DNA of 64,000 nucleotides from Roseobacter sp. CCS2 (GCF_000169435.1 NZ_AAYB01000006.1:62001-126000); one strand, 5' to 3'; positions 54,281 through 63,519 are shown, counted from the first letter of the stretch. Program-made: numbers and translations. Notes: generated from the letters alone by a model not told the origin.

Positions 54281-54406
54281 GTGGAGCCTCTTGGTTTTAA
54301 GGGCGGGACGCGTCCCGATGCATTGATGGCTGCGCCCTACCACGCAGATTTCCACATGAAAAGCCGTGATTTGCCGATGATACGCGTCATCGTATAGCCT
54401 GCTTGC

Positions 54407-55717
54407 ATGTGGGCCCTGATCAAACACCCCGTCTTTGGCCGCCTTTTTGCCGCACAGGTCGTGGCATTGCTGGGCACCGGGTTGCTTACCGTGGCGCTTG
54501 GCCTTTTGGCGTTTGATCTGGCGGGTGCGGCGGCGGGCGCTGTCCTTGGCACGGCTTACGCCATCAAGATGCTCGCCTATGTCGGCCTGTCCCCCATTGT
54601 GGGCGCAATGGTTGGGCACCTGCCGCGCAGACCTGTGTTGATTGCAGCAGATATCGTGCGCGCCGCGGTCGCCTTATCCCTGCCTTTCATCACCGACATC
54701 TGGCAGATTTATGTGGCGATCTTCCTGCTGCAAACCGCCTCTGCCACTTTCACGCCAACGTTCCAAGCCACAATCCCCGATGTCTTACCGGATGAGGACG
54801 ATTATTCACGTGCTTTGTCGCTGTCCCGCCTCGCCTATGATTTTGAAAACCTGATCAGCCCGGCGCTGGCGGGTCTTTTGCTTTTGGTGATCAGCTATCA
54901 CTGGCTGTTTGGTGGCACGGTCATCGGTTTCCTTTTCTCAGCACTGCTGATCACAGGCATCACATTCCCCAGCCGCAAACCCGGCAAAGCCCGCCCATTT
55001 CGCAGCCGCCTGACGCGGGGTATTCGCATTTATCTGGCGACACCGCGCTTGCGCGGTCTGCTTGCTCTCACGCTTACCGGGGCCGCCGCAAGCGCGTTCA
55101 TCATCGTGAACACGGTGGTTGTGGTGCGTAGTGGCTTTGGCGGTACTGACGGGGATGTCGCGATCGCGCTCGCCTGTTTTGGCGGTGGCTCCATGCTTGC
55201 CGCCCTTGCCTTGCCCGGTTTGCTCAAACGGCTTAGCGACCGGCCTGTAATGCTTTTTGGTGCGTCCCTGCTGACTGTCCTGATGCTGACCCAAGCGGTT
55301 ATCACCCCGGGCTGGTCCACCTTCCTGATCCTTTGGGCGCTGACCGGCATCGGCTATTCCGCAACGCTGACCCCCCAAGGGCGCCTTCTGCGCCGGTCCG
55401 CCCATGCCGACGACAGACCGGCCGCCTTTACCGCGCAATTTGCCTTGTCACATGCCTGCTGGCTGATCACCTACCCGCTGGCGGGGCAAGCGATGACCGC
55501 ATGGGGCATGGGTCCGACGTTTGGCATTCTTGGCATCTTGGGTGCCATCGGCGTGGCGCTCGCCCTCAAGCTCTGGCCGGAAGGCGACCCTGTCGTGATC
55601 CCGCACACCCACAAGGACCTGCCGCCTGATCATCCTCATCTAAAGGAAACTGGCCGCAACCATGCCCATGCCTTTGTAATTGATGATGAACATCATGCTT
55701 GGCCCACCAACGGCTAG
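54407..55717 (+). CDS. MFS transporter with histidine-rich C-terminal tail
   Basis: A 436-residue major facilitator with about 12 membrane helices; helix 1 is [23 protein letters not shown], and the helix 2-3 loop has [17 protein letters not shown] (about 65-81). After the last helix (about 375-395) the protein ends with a tail containing [20 protein letters not shown] and DEHHAWP, ten histidines in about 40 residues. This suggests metal binding, perhaps nickel, zinc or copper, by analogy with His-rich tails of other transporters. Substrate unknown. It overlaps the convergent EamA gene by 4 bp. Confidence 0.87.
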   Translation: MWALIKHPVFGRLFAAQVVALLGTGLLTVALGLLAFDLAGAAAGAVLGTAYAIKMLAYVGLSPIVGAMVGHLPRRPVLIAADIVRAAVALSLPFITDIWQIYVAIFLLQTASATFTPTFQATIPDVLPDEDDYSRALSLSRLAYDFENLISPALAGLLLLVISYHWLFGGTVIGFLFSALLITGITFPSRKPGKARPFRSRLTRGIRIYLATPRLRGLLALTLTGAAASAFIIVNTVVVVRSGFGGTDGDVAIALACFGGGSMLAALALPGLLKRLSDRPVMLFGASLLTVLMLTQAVITPGWSTFLILWALTGIGYSATLTPQGRLLRRSAHADDRPAAFTAQFALSHACWLITYPLAGQAMTAWGMGPTFGILGILGAIGVALALKLWPEGDPVVIPHTHKDLPPDHPHLKETGRNHAHAFVIDDEHHAWPTNG

Positions 55718-56607
55718 TGCGCGCGCCTGTCACGGTCGGGCAAGAACTCCAAAACACCGGCGACAAGCACAAGAGACCCGCCAATCAACTCGGTCACCGA
55801 AAAAAGCTCGCCTGCGATCACGGCTGCCGAAAGCACGCTGACCAGCACCTCTGACATCAATAAAATGCCCAGCCTTGCTGGCTCCAGCTTGGTCGTGGCC
55901 CACAGCAGGCCAACAATCGACACTGCCCACCACACCACACCGGTGATGATCACCCAAAGCACCATAGTACCGGGTCTGGCCAGCCCAGCCACATCGGGCA
56001 GTGGTGCAAGTGCCGGGGCCAAAATCAGCCCACCTAGCAACGCCCCAACGGCAAACAGAAACGTGCTTTCCGCCGGGCCTGCCGTGGCTTTGACCTTGAT
56101 CCCGATGGACGCAACCGCCCATGCAAACCCGCTTGCCAGACCCAGCCATTCCCCCAATCCGCGCGGGAACGGCACCTCACCATCCGCGCCCAGCATCAAT
56201 ATCAACCCGATCAGGCCTGCCAACAAGGCCGCAACCCGTGCCCGCGTGATCGGCCAACCGCACAGATAGCGGCCAATTATCGTGCTCCAGATTGGTGTGA
56301 GGTAGAACAAGATGACAATGATCGCGACACGACCATAAAGCAGACCCAGCGAATAAAACATCAGCGAACAGCCACCCAGGATCAGCGAAGCAATTGCCAT
56401 GGGATGCGACGCAAAAAGCGCATGCCGCCCGCGCCACCCCCATGGCAGCAGCACAACAACCGCAACCAATATGATCGCAATCGTCCCCCAAGGTCCTGTC
56501 AGCCCCAGCGCCGCGATCTGGCGCAGCGGCAGCCAATAAATCCCCCACAAAACGCCAAACCAGACAACGATCAGACTGGCCCAAAATATGCTGCGTGCGT
56601 TGTCCAT
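55714..56607 (-). CDS. EamA/DMT-family transporter
   Basis: A 297-residue inner-membrane exporter with ten helices in two EamA repeats: the first about 10-145 (MFYSLGLLYGRVAIIVILFYLTPIWSTIIGRYL at its core), the second about 155-290 (VWWAVSIVGLLWATTKLEPARLGILLMSEVLVSVLSAAVIAGE). The C-terminal [10 protein letters not shown] is cytoplasmic. Members move amino acids or metabolites; the substrate cannot be assigned. ATG 56607 precedes the first helix. It is convergent to the MFS gene and divergent from the ABC-F gene. Confidence 0.9.
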   Translation of the reverse strand: MDNARSIFWASLIVVWFGVLWGIYWLPLRQIAALGLTGPWGTIAIILVAVVVLLPWGWRGRHALFASHPMAIASLILGGCSLMFYSLGLLYGRVAIIVILFYLTPIWSTIIGRYLCGWPITRARVAALLAGLIGLILMLGADGEVPFPRGLGEWLGLASGFAWAVASIGIKVKATAGPAESTFLFAVGALLGGLILAPALAPLPDVAGLARPGTMVLWVIITGVVWWAVSIVGLLWATTKLEPARLGILLMSEVLVSVLSAAVIAGELFSVTELIGGSLVLVAGVLEFLPDRDRRAH

Positions 56608-56712
56608 GCAGGGTGCTTAGCAACCCCATTGTACAAGCGCCATCCACCCATCACGCACCTTGGATGAAAACCGGTGATTGACCCCGCCCAAACGATCAAG
56701 CATAGCCGCCCC

Positions 56713-58566
56713 ATGCTCAAGATTTCAGATATCACATACTCCGTTGAAGGCCGCACGCTGGTTGAACACGCGACAGTCACAATTCCCACCGGCCACAAGG
56801 TCGGGCTTGTAGGGCGCAATGGGTCTGGCAAGACCACGCTTTTCCGGATCATCCGGGGCGAAATGGTGCTGGACACGGGCACTGTGAATATCCCCAAAGG
56901 CTGGAAAATTGGCGGCGTCAGCCAAGAGGTGCCGGGCAATGAAGTTTCGTTGATCAATACGGTGCTGCGTGCCGACACCGAACGCGAAGCCTTGTTGGCC
57001 GAGGCCGAAACCGCCACAGACCCCGCCCGCATTGCAGAGGTGCAAACGCGGCTGGCCGATATCGAAGCATGGTCGGCAGAGGCCCGCGCCGCCACCATCC
57101 TGCGCGGCCTTGGCTTTACCCATGAAGAACAACAAATGCCCTGCTCTGCCTTTTCGGGCGGCTGGCGGATGCGCGTGGCCCTCGCCGCAGTCTTGTTCTC
57201 TGAGCCCGACCTGCTGCTACTGGACGAACCGACCAACTACCTCGACCTTGAAGGTGCGCTTTGGCTTGAGGCGTATCTGGTCAAATACCCCCACACCGTA
57301 CTGATCGTCAGCCATGATCGCGAACTGCTGAACCGGTCCGTCGGCGGCATTCTGCATCTCGAAGACAAAGGGCTGATCTACTACACGGGCCCTTACGACA
57401 CCTTCGCCAAACAACGCGCGGCCAACCGCGCGGTGCAAGCGGCGGCAGCCAAGAAACAAACCGCGCAGCGCGAGCACCTGCAAGCCTTCGTGTACCGCTT
57501 CAAAGCCAAGGCATCAAAAGCCAAACAAGCGCAATCGCGCGTCAAAATGCTGGAAAAGATGGAAACCATCCGCGCGCCCGAAGATGCCGCGCGCACCGTT
57601 TTCACCTTCCCCGAACCCGAAGAACTGTCGCCGCCCATCATTGCCACCGAAGGCGCAGCGGTGGGCTATGGCAACAACATCGTTCTGCATGACCTGAACT
57701 TGCGGATCGACCAGGATGACCGGATCGCGCTGCTGGGCCGCAACGGCGAAGGCAAGTCAACGCTGTCGAAAATGCTGTCTGACAGGTTGCCCATCGCGCG
57801 CGGCAAGATGACGACATCTAATAAACTGCGCATCGGCTTTTTCGCGCAGCATCAGGTGGATGAATTGCGGATCGACGAAACCCCGCTTGATCACCTGTTC
57901 CGCGAACGCCCGAACGAAGGGCAAGCCAAACTGCGCGCGCGCCTTGCCGGTTTCGGGCTGGGCGCAGACCAGGCCGATACGGAAGTCGGGCGTCTTTCAG
58001 GCGGGCAAAAAGCCCGCCTATCGCTGCTGCTGGCCACCCTGCCCGCCCCGCACCTGCTGATCCTTGACGAACCCACAAACCACCTTGATATCGAAAGCCG
58101 CGAAGCGCTGGTCGAAGCGCTGACCGCCTATTCCGGCGCCGTTATCCTTGTCAGCCACGACATGCACCTGCTGTCGATGGTGGCCGACCGGCTATGGCTG
58201 GTCAAAGACGGGCATGTGAACCCCTATGACGAAGACCTGCAAGCGTACCGCAAGATGCTACTGACCCCGGAAAAGCCACGCGAGAAAGACAAGCCAACCC
58301 CGGTCAAAACCGCAAAACCATCCCGCGAAGCGCTGATGGCCTTGCGATCAGACGTGCGCAAAAACGAAGAGCGGGTTAAAAAGATCAACGACATGCGCGA
58401 TAAACTCGCCAAAAAGCTGGCCGATCCGGTTCTTTACGAGGATGGCAAAGCAGGCGAACTTGCGACATGGAACAAGAAATACGCCGAAGTTATGGATGGT
58501 CTGGAACGGGCCGAAACCATGTGGATGGCAGCACTTGAAAAGCTTGAAAAAGCCCAAAATAGCTAA
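56713..58566 (+). CDS. ABC-F family ATPase (translation factor type)
   Basis: A cytoplasmic protein of 617 residues with two ABC domains and no membrane part, so it acts on ribosomes rather than in transport. ATG 56713 (MLKISDITYSVEGR) begins the first domain. Domain 1: Walker A GRNGSGKTT (about 35-43), signature FSGGWRMR, Walker B LLLDEPTNYLD. A linker rich in Lys/Ala (KKQTAQREHLQAFVYRFKAKASKAKQAQSR, about 243-272) is the P-site tRNA-interaction motif. Domain 2: GRNGEGKST, LSGGQKARL, LILDEPTNHLD. A C-terminal coiled coil (about 545-615) resembles Uup-type members. Confidence 0.93.
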   Translation: MLKISDITYSVEGRTLVEHATVTIPTGHKVGLVGRNGSGKTTLFRIIRGEMVLDTGTVNIPKGWKIGGVSQEVPGNEVSLINTVLRADTEREALLAEAETATDPARIAEVQTRLADIEAWSAEARAATILRGLGFTHEEQQMPCSAFSGGWRMRVALAAVLFSEPDLLLLDEPTNYLDLEGALWLEAYLVKYPHTVLIVSHDRELLNRSVGGILHLEDKGLIYYTGPYDTFAKQRAANRAVQAAAAKKQTAQREHLQAFVYRFKAKASKAKQAQSRVKMLEKMETIRAPEDAARTVFTFPEPEELSPPIIATEGAAVGYGNNIVLHDLNLRIDQDDRIALLGRNGEGKSTLSKMLSDRLPIARGKMTTSNKLRIGFFAQHQVDELRIDETPLDHLFRERPNEGQAKLRARLAGFGLGADQADTEVGRLSGGQKARLSLLLATLPAPHLLILDEPTNHLDIESREALVEALTAYSGAVILVSHDMHLLSMVADRLWLVKDGHVNPYDEDLQAYRKMLLTPEKPREKDKPTPVKTAKPSREALMALRSDVRKNEERVKKINDMRDKLAKKLADPVLYEDGKAGELATWNKKYAEVMDGLERAETMWMAALEKLEKAQNS

Positions 58567-58653
58567 TCCTCCGTTTTCTTCGCCCCTTCAAACTTTTGCC
58601 ACAGGCTTCACAACGCTTGCGTCCCAGCGCCAGCATCTGTCAGACAGAACACC

Positions 58654-59283
58654 ATGACCGAACTCCCTGCTCTTATCGCAGCCTTCACAACGCTGTTCAT
58701 CATTATCGACCCGCCGGGTCTGGCGCCTGTCTTCATCGCGCTGACCCAAGGCATGGACGCCGCGCAAAGACGCGCGATTGCGATCCGCGCCTTCCTTGTG
58801 GCCAGCAGCCTGATGATGGTCTTCCTGTTTCTGGGCGAAGCGGTGCTGGGCTTCATCGGTATCTCAATGGATGCGTTCCGGATCGCAGGTGGCATCCTCC
58901 TATTCCTCACAGCCCTTGATATGCTGTTCCAACGCCGCCAGGCCCGACGCGAAGACAACGCCGCCGAAGGGCAAGCCGAACACGAAGATGATCCTTCGGT
59001 CTTTCCCCTTGCCCTGCCACTGATCGTGGGACCCGGGGCGATCACCACAGTGATCTTGCTGGCAGGCGAAGCACAGGGGGCCGCAGATATGGCCGCCATC
59101 GCCGGGATCATCATTGGGGTGTTGTTGATCGTGCTGATCGCCTTTCTTGTTGCCCCCGCAATTGAACGGGCTTTGGGCAAGACCGGGCTGAACATCGTAA
59201 CCCGCGTCTTGGGCATGTTGCTGGCCGCCCTTGCTGTGCAATTCGTGCTTGATGGCCTCAGGGGTTTTGGGATCGGCGGTTAA
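58654..59283 (+). CDS. MarC-family membrane protein
   Basis: A 209-residue protein with six helices in the MarC/UPF0056 pattern: FTTLFIIIDPPGLAPVFIALTQGM (about 11-34), FRIAGGILLFLTALDMLF (about 75-92) and PLALPLIVGPGAITTVILLAG (about 116-136). A charged, acidic loop of about 20 residues (RREDNAAEGQAEHEDD) lies in the middle. Despite the name, no role in multiple antibiotic resistance is established. It starts 87 bp after the ABC-F gene and is followed by the protease gene after 16 bp. Confidence 0.9.
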   Translation: MTELPALIAAFTTLFIIIDPPGLAPVFIALTQGMDAAQRRAIAIRAFLVASSLMMVFLFLGEAVLGFIGISMDAFRIAGGILLFLTALDMLFQRRQARREDNAAEGQAEHEDDPSVFPLALPLIVGPGAITTVILLAGEAQGAADMAAIAGIIIGVLLIVLIAFLVAPAIERALGKTGLNIVTRVLGMLLAALAVQFVLDGLRGFGIGG

Positions 59284-59299
59284 TGCCTATATCAATGTC

Positions 59300-59878
59300 A
59301 TGAGCACAGACCAAATCATGCAATTGACCTATCTGGTCCTTCTGGGTGCGGCCATTGGCGGCAGCGCCATCGTGGCGGGCCGCAGCAATATGGGCAAAAT
59401 GGCGCAACAAGCCGCCATATGGGCGCTGATCTTTATCGGCGTGATCGGGGCCTACGGGCTGTGGGAAGACATCAGCGGTGACGTCAACCCACGCCAGGCA
59501 ATCATCGACGACAGCACCGTCGCGGTGCCACGCGGCAACGACGGGCATTATCACCTGACACTGGACATTGACGGCACCCCTGTTGCGTTCGTGGTCGATA
59601 CAGGTGCCAGCCAAGTTGTTCTGTCACAGCAAGATGCCAGACGGATCGGCATTGACCTTGCCGCGCTCAACTACTCTAGCAGCGCAAATACCGCCAATGG
59701 CGTTGTGCGCACCGCCCCCGTCATGCTGGACGAAGTTGTTTTGGGCGGCATCACCGACCGTAATATTCCGGCGGTGGTCAACGGCGGCGCGATGGATGCA
59801 TCATTGCTGGGCATGACCTATCTGGGGCTGTATGACCGGATCGAAATCTCAAATGGCGAATTGGTGTTAAACAGATGA
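59300..59878 (+). CDS. Membrane-anchored clan AA aspartic protease (TIGR02281 type)
   Basis: A 192-residue protein. ATG 59300 (MSTDQIMQL) is chosen; the upstream frame belongs to MarC coding DNA. Two N-terminal helices (about 9-26 and 37-55) anchor a periplasmic retropepsin-like domain. Its catalytic motif is FVVDTGASQVVLS (about 97-109), and the second conserved stretch is ASLLGMTYLGLYDRIEISNGELVLNR at the end. Only one Asp-Thr-Gly is present, so the active enzyme would be a dimer, as in retroviral proteases. It overlaps the small lipoprotein gene by ATGA. Confidence 0.88.
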   Translation: MSTDQIMQLTYLVLLGAAIGGSAIVAGRSNMGKMAQQAAIWALIFIGVIGAYGLWEDISGDVNPRQAIIDDSTVAVPRGNDGHYHLTLDIDGTPVAFVVDTGASQVVLSQQDARRIGIDLAALNYSSSANTANGVVRTAPVMLDEVVLGGITDRNIPAVVNGGAMDASLLGMTYLGLYDRIEISNGELVLNR

Positions 59879-59997
59879 TCCGCGCGATTGCACTGCTTTT
59901 GGGCCTTGCGGCCTGCACCCCGCAACCCACAGAACTGCCCGAAGATTTTGACCCCAGCTTTGCGTTTTTTCTGCCCCACAACATGTCAGGCGATTAA
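59875..59997 (+). CDS. Small lipoprotein (40 residues)
   Basis: ATG 59875 overlaps the protease stop as ATGA, and the frame ends TAA 59997. The product has a short signal, MIRAIALLLGLAAC, with lipobox LAAC (Cys at 14). The 26-residue mature part is acidic and proline-rich (PQPTELPEDFDPSF) and ends FLPHNMSGD. The coupling with the membrane protease gene suggests a partner or small surface lipoprotein. It is below usual size cut-offs. The last 12 bases overlap the convergent hydrolase gene. Confidence 0.65.
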   Translation: MIRAIALLLGLAACTPQPTELPEDFDPSFAFFLPHNMSGD

Positions 59998-60843
59998 GTC
60001 TGACCAAATCGCCTTATTGCGCGCCGCGAAAGGCGCGATATGGCCAACCTCAGTCAAACCATATGCGGCTGGATCAACAACCAACTGTGATCGTGTCGCA
60101 CCCTGATGATAATCCATCAAACGCCACACGGCATGCGGCGGCACCAACACGTCGTCCTTGATCGCAACGACCTTCAATGGTGCCTTTAACCCGGTACCAT
60201 CCGGCAGCGGCAATGTCCGGCCCATCTCTGCTGCAAAAAAGCTGCGCGATGTACACCAACGCCGCCACTGCCAGAACACACCCGCCGGGATGTCTGTCCC
60301 AAGCCGCAAACGTTTGCCCGGCATGTAACCCGCAATAGCCGTCGCAGGTGGCCCAACCAAAAACCAATAGGCCGCAGCAGTAAACCGATACGGAAACGGA
60401 TGATCAGTAATATGCACGGGGCCCGAGGCCACGGTGATGACGCGGTCAATACGATCAAGATCCTTTTGAAACTGCATCAGCAAGCCACCCAGCGAATGTC
60501 CAATGACCCAAAGCGGTGTTTGGGGAAACATCTCTGCCAGATGGTCACGGGCGGCCTGTTGATCATGCAACCCCCAATCAACCATTGTCGCGTCTGACGC
60601 CTTCATACTGCGCCGGGCCGATGTGCCGAAGTCGCGATAGTCGAAGGTCATACAAACGATATTCTGCGTCTTGGCCAACCACCGGGCGAAATCCGCGTAA
60701 TAGCGTTGCGGCACACCGGTCGCCCCATTGAGAACCGCAACAGCGCGCGGGGGCTCTGCCGTTAGAAAGACACGCGCCGACAACCTGCGGCCACCGGAAT
60801 AGAACCACTGCTCTTTGCACTCTATTTCAACATGCATATTCAT
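59986..60843 (-). CDS. Alpha/beta hydrolase under TetR-type control
   Basis: A 285-residue serine hydrolase. ATG 60843 follows AGGGAGAG. Nucleophile elbow GHSLGG (about 114-119), an acidic residue in IKDDVLVPP (about 232-240) and a histidine in TEVGHIAPF (about 265-273) make a triad. TFDYRDFGTSARR (about 65-77) is also typical. The family includes many esterase-like enzymes; the substrate is unknown. It is transcribed divergently from a TetR-type regulator, and two identical-arm operators lie in the 85-bp gap, so it is very probably the regulated gene. Confidence 0.87.
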   Translation of the reverse strand: MNMHVEIECKEQWFYSGGRRLSARVFLTAEPPRAVAVLNGATGVPQRYYADFARWLAKTQNIVCMTFDYRDFGTSARRSMKASDATMVDWGLHDQQAARDHLAEMFPQTPLWVIGHSLGGLLMQFQKDLDRIDRVITVASGPVHITDHPFPYRFTAAAYWFLVGPPATAIAGYMPGKRLRLGTDIPAGVFWQWRRWCTSRSFFAAEMGRTLPLPDGTGLKAPLKVVAIKDDVLVPPHAVWRLMDYHQGATRSQLVVDPAAYGLTEVGHIAPFAARNKAIWSDLIA

Positions 60844-60862
60844 CTGCGCTCTCCCTATAGGA

Positions 60863-60880
60863 ATAGACCGGTCGGTCTAT
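60863..60880. promoter_or_regulatory. TetR-type operator 1
   Basis: ATAGACC, four bases, then GGTCTAT: perfect 7-bp arms. Centre 28 bp upstream of the hydrolase start. The arms are the same as in operator 2, 29 bp away centre to centre. The shape agrees with the sites of LmrA/QdoR-type TetR regulators of Bacillus, as far as I recall. Confidence 0.85.
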
Positions 60881-60891
60881 ATTTAGAAGGG

Positions 60892-60909
60892 ATAGACCAA
60901 ACGGTCTAT
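60892..60909. promoter_or_regulatory. TetR-type operator 2
   Basis: ATAGACC, AAAC, GGTCTAT, with the same arms as operator 1. It ends 19 bp before the regulator's ATG, so binding would block both the regulator's own transcription and, together with operator 1, the hydrolase promoter. Confidence 0.85.
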
Positions 60910-60928
60910 TCATGCAATACCACGTTTT

Positions 60929-61471
60929 ATGACAGACACGCGCAGCAGATTGGTGATTGAAGCAGGGTATCTGTTCCAGCAAAAAGGCTATCACGGCGTT
61001 GGCCTGTCGCAGATACTGGAACGGGCTGGCGTGCCAAAAGGATCGCTCTATCACTACTTTCCAAACGGCAAAGCCGACCTGGCACTTGCTGCCGCTGACG
61101 TCGCCGCGACCGAGGTTTTACGGATTATAGACGCCTCTTTTGAAACGGCAAAGGATTACCAGGAAGGTGTGACAACCTTCTGCTACAAACTGGCCAAGTA
61201 TTTCGACATTCACGAAGGCAAGATCGGATGCCCGGTCTCTGCCACCTTGCTGGGCGGGCCCGACGACGCGGCGTTTCGCGATGCGCTCAAGGGCATATTC
61301 GAAAAATGGATGGCCCGGATCACGGCCCACGCTGTGCGTCTGGGCCAACCCGCACCAGACGCGGCACTGAACGCGCAACGCCTGTTTTTGTCATTGGAAG
61401 GATCATGGACACTTGCACGGGCGCAGCGCAACGCTGATGTGATCCGTAACTTGCCCAGCTTGGTCTGTTAA
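60929..61471 (+). CDS. TetR-family regulator (LmrA/YxaF-like)
   Basis: A 180-residue repressor. The N-terminal helix-turn-helix is LVIEAGYLFQQKGYHGVGLSQILERAGVPKGSLYHYFPNGK (about 8-48), with the KGSLYHYFPNGK form found in the LmrA/YxaF/YcdC subgroup. The C-terminal helical domain has CPVSATLLGG and LFLSLEGSWTLARAQRN. ATG 60929 lies 19 bp after operator 2. It is divergent from the hydrolase gene, whose expression it most likely represses until an unknown small molecule binds. Confidence 0.9.
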   Translation: MTDTRSRLVIEAGYLFQQKGYHGVGLSQILERAGVPKGSLYHYFPNGKADLALAAADVAATEVLRIIDASFETAKDYQEGVTTFCYKLAKYFDIHEGKIGCPVSATLLGGPDDAAFRDALKGIFEKWMARITAHAVRLGQPAPDAALNAQRLFLSLEGSWTLARAQRNADVIRNLPSLVC

Positions 61472-61473
61472 GG

Positions 61474-61932
61474 TCAGGACCCTTTTTCCGCTTTCTTTGT
61501 CCAGCGCCCGCCATCCTGCGCCCAGTATTGCGCAGCGCATCCCGCATCGGTCAGCGTCTTCCATTGCCCGCGCGCGTGTTCCAACGCAGCATCGTCATGC
61601 CCGGCAAACAAGATACAGGCCCGCTCTAAGGCGTTCACTTCATCGGCTGTGACATCCGCACCCGCCACGCTCATTACACAGCCAAACCCATCGCTTGGCA
61701 CATCACCCAGCAAAATAGGCTGATCGGCATCATGCGGCCCACCAGCCATGCCATGCGGCTGAAACCCATCTTCGGGGCCTTGCCACAACACATCATCCAG
61801 CAGTCTCAACAGGGCCTCATCGCGCCCGCGCACCAGAACACGCCAGCCCGCACCGCGTGCCTTGCCAATCAGCATTGGCAAGGTCGCCTCCAACGGGCTA
61901 TCGGTCAGATGATAGAAAAACACAGCGCCCAT
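61474..61932 (-). CDS. holC: DNA polymerase III chi subunit
   Basis: Links the clamp-loader complex to SSB. ATG 61932 (MGAVFFYHL) is chosen because the family starts this way; the frame is open to 61968. The 152-residue protein shows AVFFYHLTDSPLEATLPMLIGKARGAGWRVLV (about 3-34), WQGPEDGFQPHGM (about 50-62) and QPILL, all typical of HolC. It lies downstream of pepA in the same direction, the common pepA-holC order. An intergenic repeat fills most of the gap. Confidence 0.92.
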   Translation of the reverse strand: MGAVFFYHLTDSPLEATLPMLIGKARGAGWRVLVRGRDEALLRLLDDVLWQGPEDGFQPHGMAGGPHDADQPILLGDVPSDGFGCVMSVAGADVTADEVNALERACILFAGHDDAALEHARGQWKTLTDAGCAAQYWAQDGGRWTKKAEKGS

Positions 61933-61969
61933 CAAACGCCACCCCGTCTGATCGTCGCCAACACCCAAC

Positions 61970-62030
61970 TTCTCATGTTCGAAAATACCTTCGGGGGGCC
62001 CGGCACGGGCGGGGGCAGACAGCCCCCTCT
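61970..62030. repeat. Rhodobacterial G-rich intergenic element, copy 2
   Basis: TTCTCATGTTC, AAAATACCT, TCGGGGGGCCCGGC, then hairpin GGGGGC (62011-62016)-AGACA-GCCCCC (62022-62027). It shares the same block order with 47443-47495, and here too it lies between two minus-strand genes (pepA upstream, holC downstream). Confidence 0.75.
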
Positions 62031-62052
62031 GCCCTGTCCACAGGCACCCACA

Positions 62053-63519
62053 TCACTGTTCATACTGATCCGCAATCAACCGGTTCAACGCCATCACACC
62101 CCAACCCGTGGCCCCCGCAGGTGCAAGCCCGGTTTCTTTTTTCACGCTGGCCGTGCCCGCAATATCCAAATGCGCCCACGGCACATCCTCTTTCACAAAG
62201 CGCTGCAAAAACTGCGCCGCCGTGATCGACCCGGCCATACGCCCACCGACGTTTTTCATATCCGCAATCCGCGATTTCAGCAGATCATCATAAGCCGGGG
62301 CCATGGGCATCCGCCACGCGCCCTCGCCTTCGGCTTTGGCTGCTTTCAGGAATGCATCGCTCAACTCATCCGAGTTTGAAAACAGCCCCGCATTCTCGTG
62401 CCCCAGCGCCACCAAGATCGCCCCCGTCAACGTCGCCAGATTGATCATACCCACAGGCTTGAACCGCTCTTGCGCGTACCACAGCACATCCGCCAGCACC
62501 AAACGCCCTTCGGCGTCGGTATTGATAATCTCAACCGTGTCGCCTTTCATGGACTTGACCACATCTCCGGGGCGGGTCGCGTTGCCAGACGGCATATTCT
62601 CAACCAAGCCGACGAGCCCCACGACATTGGCCTTGGCCTTGCGCAGCGCCAAGGTGCGCATCACGCCGGCCACAACGCCCGCACCGCCCATATCCATTGT
62701 CATGTCTTCCATGCCTGCGGGTGGTTTTAGGCTGATGCCCCCGGTATCAAAAACGACACCTTTACCAACCAAGGCAAACGGCGCTTCCTTCCCGCCACCA
62801 TTCCAAGACATCACAACCACTTTGGACGGGCTGACAGAACCTTGTCCGACGCTCAAAAGCGTGCGCATGCCAAGCTTGGCCAGTTCATCCTCTTCCAGGA
62901 TTTCAACGTCCAATCCAAGCTCTTGCATCGCGGCAAGCCGGGCTGCAAAATCATCTGTTGTCAGGATATTGGCAGGTTCATTGGTCAAATCACGGGTAAA
63001 GAACACACCTTCCGCAATCGCAGCCATCGGTGCGGCTGATTTGGCCACCTCTTCAGGCTTTGACACCATGAAAGTCACGCCGCCTGCAGGCGTGCTGTCC
63101 GCGGTTTTATGCGCGTCAAATTTATACCCACGCAGCGCCAGCCCAAGGGCAATTTCATCCGCACGCGCAATGGTGCCCGCCATGACCAGCAAATCCTTGC
63201 CGCCTTGTGACTTGGCCAGTTGCGCGCCTGCTTTGCGCGCCTCTTGGCTGCTGGGGCGACGCCCCAGCTTGACCACACAAACAGCCGCCGCATCCATTCC
63301 AGCGGGATAGCCCAGCGATGATACATCCCCTGCCGACATTTTTTCAAACGCCGCACTGTCCAAAAACCGGGCCAGCGCCTTGCGCGTCAGCGTGTTCACC
63401 TTGCGCGCGCCAGCATCCAGTTTTCCGTCGGCATCAACAAAGACAACCACCTTGCCGGGGGCATCGGCCACCGCATCTAAATCAACCTCTTTGAACTGGA
63501 TTTCGGCAGGTGTGGTCAT
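62053..63519 (-). CDS. pepA: Leucyl aminopeptidase (M17)
   Basis: A 488-residue two-metal aminopeptidase releasing N-terminal residues from peptides. ATG 63519 follows AGGAG with five bases between; the open frame begins at 63624. The catalytic C-terminal half has GKGVVFDTGGISLKP (about 252-266), MDMGGAGVVAGVM (about 276-288) and the M17 signature NTDAEGRLVLADVLWYA (about 334-350). It is divergent from lptF and upstream of holC, as in many proteobacteria. Confidence 0.96.
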   Translation of the reverse strand: MTTPAEIQFKEVDLDAVADAPGKVVVFVDADGKLDAGARKVNTLTRKALARFLDSAAFEKMSAGDVSSLGYPAGMDAAAVCVVKLGRRPSSQEARKAGAQLAKSQGGKDLLVMAGTIARADEIALGLALRGYKFDAHKTADSTPAGGVTFMVSKPEEVAKSAAPMAAIAEGVFFTRDLTNEPANILTTDDFAARLAAMQELGLDVEILEEDELAKLGMRTLLSVGQGSVSPSKVVVMSWNGGGKEAPFALVGKGVVFDTGGISLKPPAGMEDMTMDMGGAGVVAGVMRTLALRKAKANVVGLVGLVENMPSGNATRPGDVVKSMKGDTVEIINTDAEGRLVLADVLWYAQERFKPVGMINLATLTGAILVALGHENAGLFSNSDELSDAFLKAAKAEGEGAWRMPMAPAYDDLLKSRIADMKNVGGRMAGSITAAQFLQRFVKEDVPWAHLDIAGTASVKKETGLAPAGATGWGVMALNRLIADQYEQ

